Positions 1-8,580 of a DNA stretch of 56,390 bases are shown one piece after another. Made by a program: the position numbers and the translations under genes. How positions within the stretch are numbered: position 1 is the first letter of the stretch; the number at the start of each line of letters is the position of its first letter. A model generated the notes under the pieces. That model had not been told where the DNA came from. It saw only the letters and a list, made by a program, of their open reading frames with translations, and did no database searches. This DNA comes from an uncultured Marinoscillum sp. (GTDB lineage: Bacteria > Bacteroidota > Bacteroidia > Cytophagales > MED-G16), in the NCBI GenBank assembly GCA_902529805.1, contig CABZXU010000010.1, forward strand, positions 1-56,390, written 5' to 3'.

Positions 1-1002
1 ATTGTAGTTGATATTAATGAAAATTCCTTAACTGAATTAACTAGAGATTTAAGAAGTTCTTTTTTACTTGATCATGAAATTTATTATAAAACTTATCCAA
101 TTAATTTTTCAGACACAATACTAAAAAAAATTTTTTTATATGAAGGTAAGTTTGATATTGTTGCAAATTTTGCAGCTCATAAGCATGTCCGTTCTGAAAA
201 AGATATTTTTTCTATTGAAGCTTTAATAAAAAATAATATTTTTGGTGCAATTCATTTATTGAATTTATTAATTAAACATCCTCCTAAATTTTTTTTTAGT
301 GTTTCTACTGATAAGGCAACAAACCCAGTTAATATAATGGGTGCTTCAAAAAGTTTAATGGAAAAAATAATTATTTCTTTTAAAAATCACTTTAAGGTAT
401 CTACTGCCAGATTTGCTAATGTTGCATTTTCTAACGGAAGTCTATTATATGGTTTTATAAATAGAATTAAAAAAAACCAACCATTATCATGTCCAACAGA
501 TATAAAACGTTATTTTGTAACACCTAAAGAATCAGGTCAAATATGTCTTTTATCTACATTTTTAGGGGAATCTGGAGATGTTTTTTTTCCTAAATTTGAT
601 TTTAAAAATCAAATTTTTTTTAAATCTATTTTATTAGAATTTTTAAATTATATAGGTTTTAAGCCAAAAATATTTGACAATGAATTAGACGCAAAAAGAT
701 TTAAAATCAATAATAATGAAAATATTTATTCTGTTTATTTTTTTAAGTCAAATACATCTGGAGAAAAAAAATACGAAGAATTTTATGCGAAAAACGAAGT
801 TGTTAATTTAGATAAGTATGAAAGTTTAGGTTATGTAAAACCAAAAAACATCAAACTTAATATTGATAAACTCAAAGATGATTTTGATACTATTTTTTCA
901 AAAAAAAATTTAAATAAAAAAATGATAATTAATTTATTAGAGAATCATATTCCTAGTTTTAATCATTTTGATACAGGTATTAATTTAGATCAAAAAATGT
1001 AA
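1..1002 (+). CDS. CapD/FlaA1-type nucleotide-sugar dehydratase (5' end outside window)
   Basis: The reading frame is open from base 1, so the gene begins upstream; 333 residues are visible. It is an extended short-chain dehydrogenase of the CapD/FlaA1/PglF group, which removes water from UDP-GlcNAc-type sugars (4,6-dehydratase) at the start of capsule or glycan synthesis. Visible signatures are AAHKHVRSEKD (about residues 57-67 of the visible part) and STDKATNPVNIMGASK (102-117). The last contains the M-x3-K (M113, K117) that replaces Tyr-x3-Lys in this group. The C-terminus, ending in LDQKM, is typical of the family. The N-terminal NAD-binding part, and any membrane segments, lie outside. 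The gene ends 4 bases before the phosphoglycosyl transferase, so the two are probably co-transcribed. The exact sugar cannot be read from sequence. Confidence 0.88.
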   Translation: MVVDINENSLTELTRDLRSSFLLDHEIYYKTYPINFSDTILKKIFLYEGKFDIVANFAAHKHVRSEKDIFSIEALIKNNIFGAIHLLNLLIKHPPKFFFSVSTDKATNPVNIMGASKSLMEKIIISFKNHFKVSTARFANVAFSNGSLLYGFINRIKKNQPLSCPTDIKRYFVTPKESGQICLLSTFLGESGDVFFPKFDFKNQIFFKSILLEFLNYIGFKPKIFDNELDAKRFKINNNENIYSVYFFKSNTSGEKKYEEFYAKNEVVNLDKYESLGYVKPKNIKLNIDKLKDDFDTIFSKKNLNKKMIINLLENHIPSFNHFDTGINLDQKM

Positions 1003-1006
1003 TTCA

Positions 1007-1675
1007 ATGTTTTATATTAATTATGTAAAACGTTTAATAGACATATCAGCTTCTTTTTTAGCAATTATTTTTCTATCACCAATTTTATTGTTTACAACTA
1101 TTTGTCTTTTATTTACTGGGGAGCATTATGTTTTTTATTTTCAGGAAAGAGTTGGATATAAAAATAAAAAATTTAATATCTATAAGTTTGTAACAATGAT
1201 TAAAAATAGTCCAAATATTGGTTCAGGAATTTATACAAAAAGAAATGATCCTAGAGTCTTATTTTTTGGTAAATTCCTCAGAAAAACAAAAATTAATGAA
1301 TTACCCCAATTATTTAATGTTTTATTTGGACAAATGAGTATTGTTGGTCCTCGTCCTCTAGTTGATAAAACATTTCACCAATATCCCAAAGAAATTAAAA
1401 ATAAGATATATAATTCTAAACCCGGATTAACTGGAATTGGTTCAATAATTTTTAGAGATGAAGAAAAACTTTTAACTAATACAAAATTACCTTTAGAAGT
1501 TTATTACAGAAAGTTTATATCACCGTTCAAGGGAAATCTTGAAATATGGTATCAAAATAACAAGTCGTTTTATACTGATATGATGATTATTTTTATTACT
1601 ATTTGGGTAATATTTAATCCAAATAGTAATCTTCCATACAAAGTATTTAAAGATTTACCCAATATGAAATTATAA
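1007..1675 (+). CDS. Undecaprenyl-phosphate sugar phosphotransferase (short, PglC-like)
   Basis: This 222-residue monotopic phosphoglycosyl transferase moves a sugar-1-phosphate onto undecaprenyl phosphate, the first membrane step of surface glycan assembly. An N-terminal KRLIDI motif leads into a hydrophobic re-entrant segment (about residues 10-35). Next come FQERVGYKNKKF, KFVTMIKNS, LRKTKINELPQLFNV and the signature SIVGPRPL, then KPGLTGIGSI. The protein is only the catalytic domain; the multi-pass N-terminal part of WbaP/WcaJ enzymes is absent. It follows the CapD-type dehydratase by 4 bases, which suggests that the dehydratase product feeds this enzyme. The donor sugar is not determinable. 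ATG at 1007 is the only reasonable start. Confidence 0.9.
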   Translation: MFYINYVKRLIDISASFLAIIFLSPILLFTTICLLFTGEHYVFYFQERVGYKNKKFNIYKFVTMIKNSPNIGSGIYTKRNDPRVLFFGKFLRKTKINELPQLFNVLFGQMSIVGPRPLVDKTFHQYPKEIKNKIYNSKPGLTGIGSIIFRDEEKLLTNTKLPLEVYYRKFISPFKGNLEIWYQNNKSFYTDMMIIFITIWVIFNPNSNLPYKVFKDLPNMKL

Positions 1676-1685
1676 TTATAAAATT

Positions 1686-1987
1686 TTATTTTATTACAAA
1701 ATCGTCCTTATCATTTAAAAATGGCAATTCCTTTCTACATAAATCTAACTTTTCTTTTTTGATATTGTTTTCATCCATTTGATTGATAAACCATTCATTG
1801 ATTCATAAACCTCTTCTGGTTTCATTGTAAAACCAGTAGTAAATAATTCTGGTAAAATCCATATATCTACTTTTTTATTATTTGAAAATATTATTTTTTC
1901 AAATTTTTTAATATTTTTTTTAGCATTATGCCAGTGAATATCATCTTGAATCATTCCAATTGTTAATGATTTTTTTCTATTTAACAT
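1686..1987 (-). pseudogene. Decayed omega-amidase/nitrilase-family gene with internal deletion
   Basis: The N-terminal 80 codons (1987 down to the stop at 1745-1747) clearly match the start of a YafV-like omega-amidase (carbon-nitrogen hydrolase). They include the segment ILPELFTTGFTM, which carries the catalytic Glu. Intact members have about 250-260 residues. Directly past the stop, a second reading frame on the same strand gives a family-like C-terminus, KELPFLNDKDDFVIK, ending at a stop at 1686-1688. The two pieces meet near 1750-1760 in different frames. About 150 codons are therefore missing, including the catalytic Lys and Cys, and the join is out of frame. The product cannot be active. 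The N-terminal match is firm; the C-terminal match is judged by eye. Confidence 0.8.
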
Positions 1988-2084
1988 TTTTTTTATTTTT
2001 TTAATAAATTCGTTAATTAATCAAATTCTTAAATTGTTATATTATAAAAATATTTATTGCTAATTTTATAAAAATAACTAGTAT

Positions 2085-3188
2085 ATGGCTAATAGAGAAC
2101 AAAATTTTGATGAAATTGATTTACTTCCACAACTAAAAAAGATTTATGATAATAGACATATCATACTCAGAATTTTAGTTTTTTTTTCAATTATTGGAAT
2201 AATATATTCATTGTCATTGCCAGTAAAATATAAATCAAATATAATTTTCACACCTTCTTCAAATAATGAAAATTTCTCTTCTAATTTATCTGGCTTAGCA
2301 ACTTTAGCTGGAATTGATCTAAGTACTAATTCTAATAACAATTTATTATCTCCTAATGTTTATCCATTAGTGTTTGAAAATATATTTTTTAAAAGAGACA
2401 TTTTAAATATTAAGTTAAATGATGAAAATTTTTTAAAAGATCATTTATTAGTTAAAAAAAATAATTTGATTTCTACTGTAATAAGTTTTACAATTGGATT
2501 ACCGAAAAAAATAATAAGACTTCCTTCAGAGTTTATTTCTTTATTTAGAGAAAATCATAATTTTTCAGATAACACTAATAATATTGAAGATATTTATATT
2601 GTATCTGAGGAAGAATCTGAACTTTTCGAATTATTAGATGAAATTGTTTTTGTTTCATTTAACAAAAGGGAAGGTTATGTTGAGGTTTTTACTGAGTTAG
2701 ATAACCCCGTATATTCTACTATTGTTACATCTAATGTTCAAAAAATTCTTCAAACTTATATAATTAATCATAATATAAAATCAGCAAAAGAACTTTTATT
2801 TTTTAATGAAAAAAATTTTAATTTAAAGAAAATAGAATTTGAACAGATTCAAGGTAAGTTATCAAAATTTAAAGATAATAATCAAGCAATTTCATCATAT
2901 ATTTTTAATGATGAATTATTTAAACTTCAAAATGAATTTGATTTAATTAATTCTGTATATCAAGAGTTAGCCAAACAAGTCGAAAGAGCAAAAATTCAGG
3001 TAACAAAGGATACTCCAGTTTTTACAATCATAAAAGATGTTGAAGTTCCTTTAGTAAGAAGTTCTCCAGATAGGGCATTAACTGTATTAATATTTTTGTT
3101 TCTAGGTTTGATTACTTCTCTATTTTATATATTTATAAAGAATAATCTATTAAAAATGATTAATGAAATTAAATCCGCACGTTATTAA
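2085..3188 (+). CDS. Wzz-like chain-length determinant protein
   Basis: This 367-residue inner-membrane protein has the polysaccharide co-polymerase layout. A short cytoplasmic N-terminus ends in LLPQLKKIYDNRHI, and transmembrane helix 1 spans about residues 28-48. A long periplasmic part with coiled-coil-prone stretches (about 240-310) follows. A proline-containing VPLVRSSPDRAL (321-332) leads into transmembrane helix 2 (about 331-351). Such proteins set the length of O-antigen or capsule chains made by Wzy polymerases. No C-terminal tyrosine kinase domain is present. It sits in the glycan region downstream of the omega-amidase remnant and converges with aconitase, overlapping its 3' end by 20 bases. 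Confidence 0.82.
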   Translation: MANREQNFDEIDLLPQLKKIYDNRHIILRILVFFSIIGIIYSLSLPVKYKSNIIFTPSSNNENFSSNLSGLATLAGIDLSTNSNNNLLSPNVYPLVFENIFFKRDILNIKLNDENFLKDHLLVKKNNLISTVISFTIGLPKKIIRLPSEFISLFRENHNFSDNTNNIEDIYIVSEEESELFELLDEIVFVSFNKREGYVEVFTELDNPVYSTIVTSNVQKILQTYIINHNIKSAKELLFFNEKNFNLKKIEFEQIQGKLSKFKDNNQAISSYIFNDELFKLQNEFDLINSVYQELAKQVERAKIQVTKDTPVFTIIKDVEVPLVRSSPDRALTVLIFLFLGLITSLFYIFIKNNLLKMINEIKSARY

Positions 3189-5748
3189 GAACATAATTTA
3201 AAATACCACCAGACTTATAATATTCTATTTCAATTTCTGAGTCAATTCTAATAATGCCTTTTACTTTTTTATTGTCAAATAAAATATCAATCGGTTTCTT
3301 CACCTTAAGATTATTGATATTAAATTTAACATTTTCTCTTCCAGTAATATTTATATTTTCAATAATTTCTATAGGCAAAACACCCATTCCAATAAGATTA
3401 CTTCTATGAATTCTTTCAAAACTTTTTGCTATAACAGCTTTTATGCCTAATAATTTTGTTCCTTTGGCTGCCCAATCTCTTGATGACCCAGATCCATATT
3501 CATGACCGCCAATTACAACTGTGTCTGTGTTGTTTTTTATATATTTTAAAGATGCATCAAATACAGTCATTTCCTTTCCACTTGGATGATATATAGTCCA
3601 TCCTCCTTCTATATTAACTAATTTGTTCTTAATTCTAACATTTGCAAAGGTTCCTCTAACCATTACTTCCTGATTTCCTCTTCTTGATCCATAAGAATTG
3701 AATTCATTTGATTTAATTCCTTTTTCATTTAAATATTTTCCAGCAGGATGTTCATTTAAAAATTTTCCAGCTGGAGATATGTGATCAGTTGTAACTGAAT
3801 CACCAAGATGAAGTAAAATTCTTGCATTTATTTTTTCATTATTATAAAATTTTTTTTGTTTAAAAAACGATACTTCTTTGATATAAGTAGAGTTTTTTTT
3901 CCAATTAAAAAGTGATGATTTTTTTATTTTTAATTTTTTCCAATTATCATCACCATCAAAAATTGTAGAGTAAGTTTTGTTAAAGTGATCATTTGTTACA
4001 ACTTCATTTACAAGATTTTCAATTTCCTGGTTTGATGGCCATAAATCATTTAAAAAAATACCATTTCCATTTTTATCTTTTCCAATTTCTTCTTCTAATA
4101 CGTTTAAATTTATTTTTCCAACAAGAGAATAAATTACGACAAACATTGGAGACATCAAAAAATTCATTTTTATGTTAGGATGAATTCTAGCTTCAAAATT
4201 TCTATTTCCTGAAAGCACTGATGCTACTGTTAAATTATTATTTATTACATTTTTTTGAACATCAGATATCATATCTCCTGAGTTTCCAATACAAGTAGTG
4301 CATCCGTAGCCAACAATATTAAATCCTAATTTTTCTAGATATGGTAATAAATTTGATTTTTCTAAATATTTAGTAACAACTTTTGATCCAGGCGCAAGTG
4401 ATGTTTTGACCCATGGTTTTACTTTTAATCCCAATTCAACTGCTTTTCTAGCTATTAAACCTGCTCCAATCATTACGCTTGGGTTTGATGTATTAGTGCA
4501 AGAAGTAATAGCAGCAATTACTACTGACCCATCCGAAACTTTAGTATTAGTTAATTTACCATTAAAATCATTTTTAATAATATATTCTGTTTTTTCTTTT
4601 ACATTGTTAAGTTTGATTTTTTCTTGTGGTTTTTTAGGTCCTGAAATAGTAGGAACTACTTTATCAATATTGAAATTAACAACATCAGTGTATTTAATTA
4701 GATTAGAGTTTTCATTCCACAAAAGATTTTTTTTAGCATATGATATAACTTTATCTATCAACTGATTAGATCTGTTAGATTTTTTTAAATATTTAATTGT
4801 TTGTTCATCAATTGGCCAATGTGTATCAGTACAGCCAAACTCAGGGGACATATTTGATATTGTTGCTCTATCAGCTACCGAAAGATTTTTTACTCCATCA
4901 CCAAACACTTCAACTATTTTACCAACTACACCATATGATCTTAATTTTTCAGTAATAGATAGTACTAAATCAGTTGTCGTAATTCCTTCATTTAGTTTTC
5001 CTTTTAATTTTAACCCTATAACCTCTGGTAATATCATAAAAATAGGTTGGCCAAGCATTGCTGCTTCTGCTTCAATACCACCAACACCCCAACCTAATAC
5101 TCCAATTCCATTTACCATAGGTGTATGAGAATCTGTGCCCACTAAAGTGTCAGGAAATAAGTACCCATCTTTTTCTTTGACACACTCTGCTAAATATTCT
5201 AAATTAATTTGGTGACATATTCCCATTCCTGGAGGAACTACATTAAAATTTTTAAACGATTTTTGTGCCCATTTTAAAAGTTCATATCTCTCTTTGTTTT
5301 TTATATATTCAATTTCTACATTTTTTTTAAGACTGTTTTGTGTTCCAAAATATTCAATATTAACAGAATGGTCTATAACAAGATCCGTTTGCACTATTGG
5401 ATTAATTAATTCTTGATTTTTACCTTTTCTGTACAATTCCTCTCTCATCGATGCTAAATCAACAACTGCTGGTACGCCAGTGAAGTCTTGCATTAAAACT
5501 CTTGAGGGTGAATAAGGTATGTCTTTTTTACCTTGGGTGTTTTTCCAATTTAAAATTGCTTCTACATGTTTGTTTTCTATTGAAAAGTTATCATATTTTC
5601 TAATTACATTTTCTAATAGAATTCTAATAGAAAAAGGAAGATTTAAAATTTGGGGATATTTATTACTTAGTTTTTTTAGATCAAAGTATTTATAATTTTT
5701 TGATCCAATTTTTAATTCTGATACAATATTTAGGTAATCTTTAAACAT
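3169..5748 (-). CDS. acnA: Aconitate hydratase, AcnA/IRP1 type
   Basis: This 859-residue TCA-cycle enzyme isomerises citrate to isocitrate through a [4Fe-4S] cluster. The AcnA-type signature DSHTPMVNGIGVLGWGVGG begins at residue 206. The cluster ligands are Cys417 (in SCTNTSNP) and Cys483/Cys486 (in GCTTCIGNSG). The swivel-domain substrate loop is GSGSSRDWAAKG near the C-terminus. The length is slightly below the usual ~890. It is a single gene with its own promoter, divergent from a ferredoxin gene with which it shares a short promoter region, and it overlaps the Wzz-like gene at the 3' end. It interrupts the polysaccharide region without an obvious functional link. Confidence 0.96.
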   Translation of the reverse strand: MFKDYLNIVSELKIGSKNYKYFDLKKLSNKYPQILNLPFSIRILLENVIRKYDNFSIENKHVEAILNWKNTQGKKDIPYSPSRVLMQDFTGVPAVVDLASMREELYRKGKNQELINPIVQTDLVIDHSVNIEYFGTQNSLKKNVEIEYIKNKERYELLKWAQKSFKNFNVVPPGMGICHQINLEYLAECVKEKDGYLFPDTLVGTDSHTPMVNGIGVLGWGVGGIEAEAAMLGQPIFMILPEVIGLKLKGKLNEGITTTDLVLSITEKLRSYGVVGKIVEVFGDGVKNLSVADRATISNMSPEFGCTDTHWPIDEQTIKYLKKSNRSNQLIDKVISYAKKNLLWNENSNLIKYTDVVNFNIDKVVPTISGPKKPQEKIKLNNVKEKTEYIIKNDFNGKLTNTKVSDGSVVIAAITSCTNTSNPSVMIGAGLIARKAVELGLKVKPWVKTSLAPGSKVVTKYLEKSNLLPYLEKLGFNIVGYGCTTCIGNSGDMISDVQKNVINNNLTVASVLSGNRNFEARIHPNIKMNFLMSPMFVVIYSLVGKINLNVLEEEIGKDKNGNGIFLNDLWPSNQEIENLVNEVVTNDHFNKTYSTIFDGDDNWKKLKIKKSSLFNWKKNSTYIKEVSFFKQKKFYNNEKINARILLHLGDSVTTDHISPAGKFLNEHPAGKYLNEKGIKSNEFNSYGSRRGNQEVMVRGTFANVRIKNKLVNIEGGWTIYHPSGKEMTVFDASLKYIKNNTDTVVIGGHEYGSGSSRDWAAKGTKLLGIKAVIAKSFERIHRSNLIGMGVLPIEIIENINITGRENVKFNINNLKVKKPIDILFDNKKVKGIIRIDSEIEIEYYKSGGILNYVLNNVRI

Positions 5749-5774
5749 TCAAATTATAATAACGTAAAAATAAT

Positions 5775-5790
5775 TAACTTTGCAAATCTT
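5775..5790. promoter_or_regulatory. Overlapping divergent -7 elements for acnA and the ferredoxin gene
   Basis: On the plus strand TAACTTTG (5775-5782) is a perfect Bacteroidota -7 box (TAnnTTTG), about 36 bases before the ferredoxin ATG. On the minus strand AAGATTTG (5790-5783) is a one-mismatch -7 box, about 34 bases before the acnA ATG. The two boxes abut around a TTTGCAAA palindrome. No good -33 TTG is seen for either direction. Confidence 0.5.
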
Positions 5791-5818
5791 ATTATTTTAG
5801 TTTAAAATATTAAATTAA

Positions 5819-6166
5819 ATGGCTATTAAAATTACAGATGAATGTATTAACTGTGGTGCATGTGAACCTGAATGCCCAAACACTGCTATATATGAGAGTG
5901 GGGTGGGATGGAAATTTTCTGATGGAACTTCATTAAATTCTGATGAAAATTTAAATGGCATTGAAATTGATTCAAATAAAGAAAATCCACCTAAAGAAGA
6001 TGAGTTCTTTTATATAGTAACTGACAAGTGCACTGAATGTAATGGTTTTTATGATGAGCCTCAATGTGCTGCTGTTTGTCCCGTTGATTGTTGTATTTTA
6101 GATGAAGATAATGTCGAAACACAAGATGAACTATTAACCAAAAAAAAATGGTTGCATAAAGATTAA
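5819..6166 (+). CDS. 4Fe-4S dicluster ferredoxin
   Basis: This 115-residue soluble electron carrier has two cysteine clusters. [12 protein letters not shown] lies at about residues 11-22. A second set, [19 protein letters not shown], lies at about residues 70-90. This split pattern with an acidic insert between the clusters is characteristic of the ~115-residue ferredoxins common in Bacteroidota. The partner redox enzyme cannot be told from context. The gene is divergent from acnA (70 bases apart) and 12 bases upstream of rfbB, so it may be co-transcribed with the deoxysugar genes. ATG at 5819 is the first codon that keeps the first cluster. Confidence 0.92.
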   Translation: MAIKITDECINCGACEPECPNTAIYESGVGWKFSDGTSLNSDENLNGIEIDSNKENPPKEDEFFYIVTDKCTECNGFYDEPQCAAVCPVDCCILDEDNVETQDELLTKKKWLHKD

Positions 6167-6178
6167 TAGTTATAAAAT

Positions 6179-7162
6179 ATGAGTTGTATATTAGTAACAG
6201 GAGGATTGGGCTTTATTGGTTCTAATTTTCTAAACCAATTTGTTCCGAAAAATAAAGATGCAATTATAGTTAATATTGATTCAGAAACTTATGCATCATC
6301 AAAGCTTTCAACAAGTAATGTTATTAATTATTCAAATTATAAGTATTATAAAATAGATATATCTAACTACAGTGATGTGAAAAATTTATTTAATTCTTAT
6401 GAATTCAAAAATATTTTACATTTTGCAGCTGAATCTCACGTTGATAATTCAATTGAAGATCCACTAGTTTTTGCAAAAACAAATGTTTTGGGTACTTTAA
6501 ATCTTCTGGAATCATTTAATTCATATAAAAATTTAAAAAACAAACTTTTTTATCATATATCAACTGATGAAGTCTATGGTTCAACATTAAATGATAGCTT
6601 TTCTGAAAACTCTAAATATGAACCTAGTTCTCCATATTCTGCTTCAAAAGCCTCATCTGATCACTTTGCTTATGCTTATCACAAGACCTATGGTACTCCT
6701 ATAATAATTTCTAATTGTTCGAATAATTTTGGTCCTTGGCAGTATAAAGAAAAATTAATTCCTGTTGTTATTAAGTCAATTATTGAAAACAAACCTATAC
6801 CAGTTTATGGTAGCGGGTCCAATGTGAGGGACTGGATTTATATCGATGATCATATTTCTGCTATAACTTTTTTGATGAAAAATGGCAAGATTGGAGAGTC
6901 TTATTGTATAGGATCTAATAATGAGTTATCTAACATTGATATTATCAAAAAAATCTGTTTAGTTTCTGATAAAATATTAAATAAAAAATCTTCAAGTTTT
7001 AATCTAGTTAAATATGTAAAAGATAGACCAGGTCATGATTTAAGATATTCAATAAATTCTAAAAAGATAAACTCTCTTGGTTGGAATCCTTCATGTAATT
7101 TCGATGAATCACTAGAAAAAACTATCCAGTGGTACATATTCAATTCAAATTGGCTTAAATAA
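6179..7162 (+). CDS. rfbB: dTDP-glucose 4,6-dehydratase
   Basis: This 327-residue extended SDR converts dTDP-glucose to dTDP-4-keto-6-deoxyglucose for rhamnose and related sugars. The NAD-binding motif GGLGFIGSNF lies at residues 8-17 and HFAAESHVDNSIEDP at about 81-95. The catalytic region is STDEVYGS, followed by YSASKASSDH, which holds the Tyr-x3-Lys pair. SNNFGPWQ and the C-terminal RPGHDLRYSI are RfbB hallmarks. It follows the ferredoxin by 12 bases and precedes rfbC by 6 bases. The partner genes rfbA and rfbD are not in the window. Confidence 0.95.
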   Translation: MSCILVTGGLGFIGSNFLNQFVPKNKDAIIVNIDSETYASSKLSTSNVINYSNYKYYKIDISNYSDVKNLFNSYEFKNILHFAAESHVDNSIEDPLVFAKTNVLGTLNLLESFNSYKNLKNKLFYHISTDEVYGSTLNDSFSENSKYEPSSPYSASKASSDHFAYAYHKTYGTPIIISNCSNNFGPWQYKEKLIPVVIKSIIENKPIPVYGSGSNVRDWIYIDDHISAITFLMKNGKIGESYCIGSNNELSNIDIIKKICLVSDKILNKKSSSFNLVKYVKDRPGHDLRYSINSKKINSLGWNPSCNFDESLEKTIQWYIFNSNWLK

Positions 7163-7168
7163 CTAATA

Positions 7169-7714
7169 ATGATAAAAAAACAAGAATTAGATATTGATAA
7201 AGTTTATTTGTTAAATATAAAAACCTTTAATGATAAAAGAGGATCATTTTTAGAGACATATACTGATAATATTAATAAAGTTTTAGGAATAAATGTAGAT
7301 TGGATTCAGGAAAACGAATCTTTATCTCATAAAAATGTTTTTAGAGGTTTACATTTTCAAAAACAACCATATTCTCAAAGTAAACTAATTAGGGTAAGCA
7401 ATGGTAAAATATTGGATATATTAGTTGATTTAAGAAAAAAGTCAAAAACTTTTAAAAAATCTATATCAATTATTTTGGAATCTAGAAGTGATGTTTTGTA
7501 TGTGCCTAAAGGAATTGCTCATGGATTTTTAAGTCTTGAAAATAATACAATAGTTAATTATAAATGTGATAATCTATATTATCCAAAAAGTGAAAGTGGT
7601 TTAAATCCTTTTAAAAGTAATTTAGATATTAATTGGAATATAAATGAGAAAACCCTTATTATGTCCAAAAAGGACAAAAATCTCCCACATTTAAATGAAT
7701 CTTATTCGTTTTAA
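7169..7714 (+). CDS. rfbC: dTDP-4-dehydrorhamnose 3,5-epimerase
   Basis: This 181-residue cupin epimerase acts on the product of RfbB. RfbC signatures are GSFLETY near residue 26, the conserved ESLSHKNVFRGLHFQ around residues 50-64 (the last His is a catalytic candidate), and a KLIRVSNGKILDILVDLR strand. YVPKGIAHGFLSLE, with the second conserved His, and YKCDNLYYPKSE follow. The length matches the family. It is separated from rfbB by 6 bases, so the two are almost certainly one operon. The final product could be rhamnose or another 6-deoxyhexose, because RfbD is not present here. Confidence 0.94.
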   Translation: MIKKQELDIDKVYLLNIKTFNDKRGSFLETYTDNINKVLGINVDWIQENESLSHKNVFRGLHFQKQPYSQSKLIRVSNGKILDILVDLRKKSKTFKKSISIILESRSDVLYVPKGIAHGFLSLENNTIVNYKCDNLYYPKSESGLNPFKSNLDINWNINEKTLIMSKKDKNLPHLNESYSF

Positions 7715-7772
7715 TATACGTTTCAAATAATAAAATTATTTAAATTCGTATTTTTATTTTAATAAAGTTTAT

Positions 7773-8567
7773 ATGTCAATTGGTATTATTGGGAATGGTT
7801 TTGTCGGTGAAGCATTAGCTTTTGCCTTTTCATCATCACATAGTGTAAAAATATATGATATAGTTAAAAGTAAGTCTATTGATTCATTAGATGAAACTTT
7901 AGATACTGATTTTGTATTTATTTGTTTACCCACACCTATGAATGATGATGGATCTCAAAATATTTCTTTTATTAATAAATTTTTTGATAATAATCATGAT
8001 AAAGAAAAACCTATATATATAATTAAATCAACTATATTACCTGGGACAACTAAAAAATTATCAGTAAAATATCCAAATCTTAAAATTGTTTTTTCCCCAG
8101 AATTTCTAACTCAAAGAAATGCAAAAATTGATATAATAACACAGTCAAGAATAATTCTTGGTTCTGAAAATAAAATCCTTTCTAATGAAGTTGAAAAACT
8201 TTTTAATGCTAGATTTAAAAATAAAAATATAATTAAAACAGATTCTATTACAGCAGAATATATCAAATACATGAATAATAATTTTTTTGCAACGAAAGTA
8301 AGTTTAATGAACGAATTTTATCGTTTTGCAAAAAAATTAGATGTTAATTGGGAAGAAGCATTAAATGGTTTTGTTGCTGATCAAAGAATTGGGGATTCAC
8401 ATCTTGATGTGCCAGGTCCTGATGGAAAATTAGGTTTTGGTGGTGCATGCTTTCCTAAAGATATTAATGCTTTTATAAAATTTGCAAAAGAAAATAAAAT
8501 TAATATGAACATTTTAGAGGCCGCTTGGAAAACCAATTTAGAAGTTAGACCAAAAAAGAAGGATTAA
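7773..8567 (+). CDS. Short UDP-glucose/GDP-mannose dehydrogenase-family protein
   Basis: At 264 residues this protein has the NAD-binding and central domains of UDP-glucose 6-dehydrogenases but stops where the C-terminal UDP-binding domain should begin (full enzymes are ~390-450). Features are the Rossmann motif GIIGNGFVG (4-12), FICLPTP (49-55), STILPGT (86-92), FSPEFL (107-112), K165 in YIKYMNNNF, and the nucleophile Cys226 in GFGGACFPKD. All main catalytic residues are kept, so an active NAD-dependent oxidation of a nucleotide sugar to a uronic acid is possible. The stop falls cleanly after a lysine-rich tail, with no remnant of the third domain downstream. The context is nucleotide-sugar synthesis, 58 bases after rfbC. 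Confidence 0.85.
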   Translation: MSIGIIGNGFVGEALAFAFSSSHSVKIYDIVKSKSIDSLDETLDTDFVFICLPTPMNDDGSQNISFINKFFDNNHDKEKPIYIIKSTILPGTTKKLSVKYPNLKIVFSPEFLTQRNAKIDIITQSRIILGSENKILSNEVEKLFNARFKNKNIIKTDSITAEYIKYMNNNFFATKVSLMNEFYRFAKKLDVNWEEALNGFVADQRIGDSHLDVPGPDGKLGFGGACFPKDINAFIKFAKENKINMNILEAAWKTNLEVRPKKKD

Positions 8568-8580
8568 TTTTTTAAATAAT

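Noticed and set aside
3993-4765. Open frames on the plus strand inside acnA
   Set aside because: They lie fully inside a strongly conserved gene on the other strand and encode low-complexity, unrecognisable products. They are shadows.
3169-5748. Horizontal insertion of acnA and ferredoxin into the glycan locus
   Set aside because: Base composition and codon use look the same as the neighbours and no repeats or mobility genes flank them. Ordinary rearrangement is sufficient.
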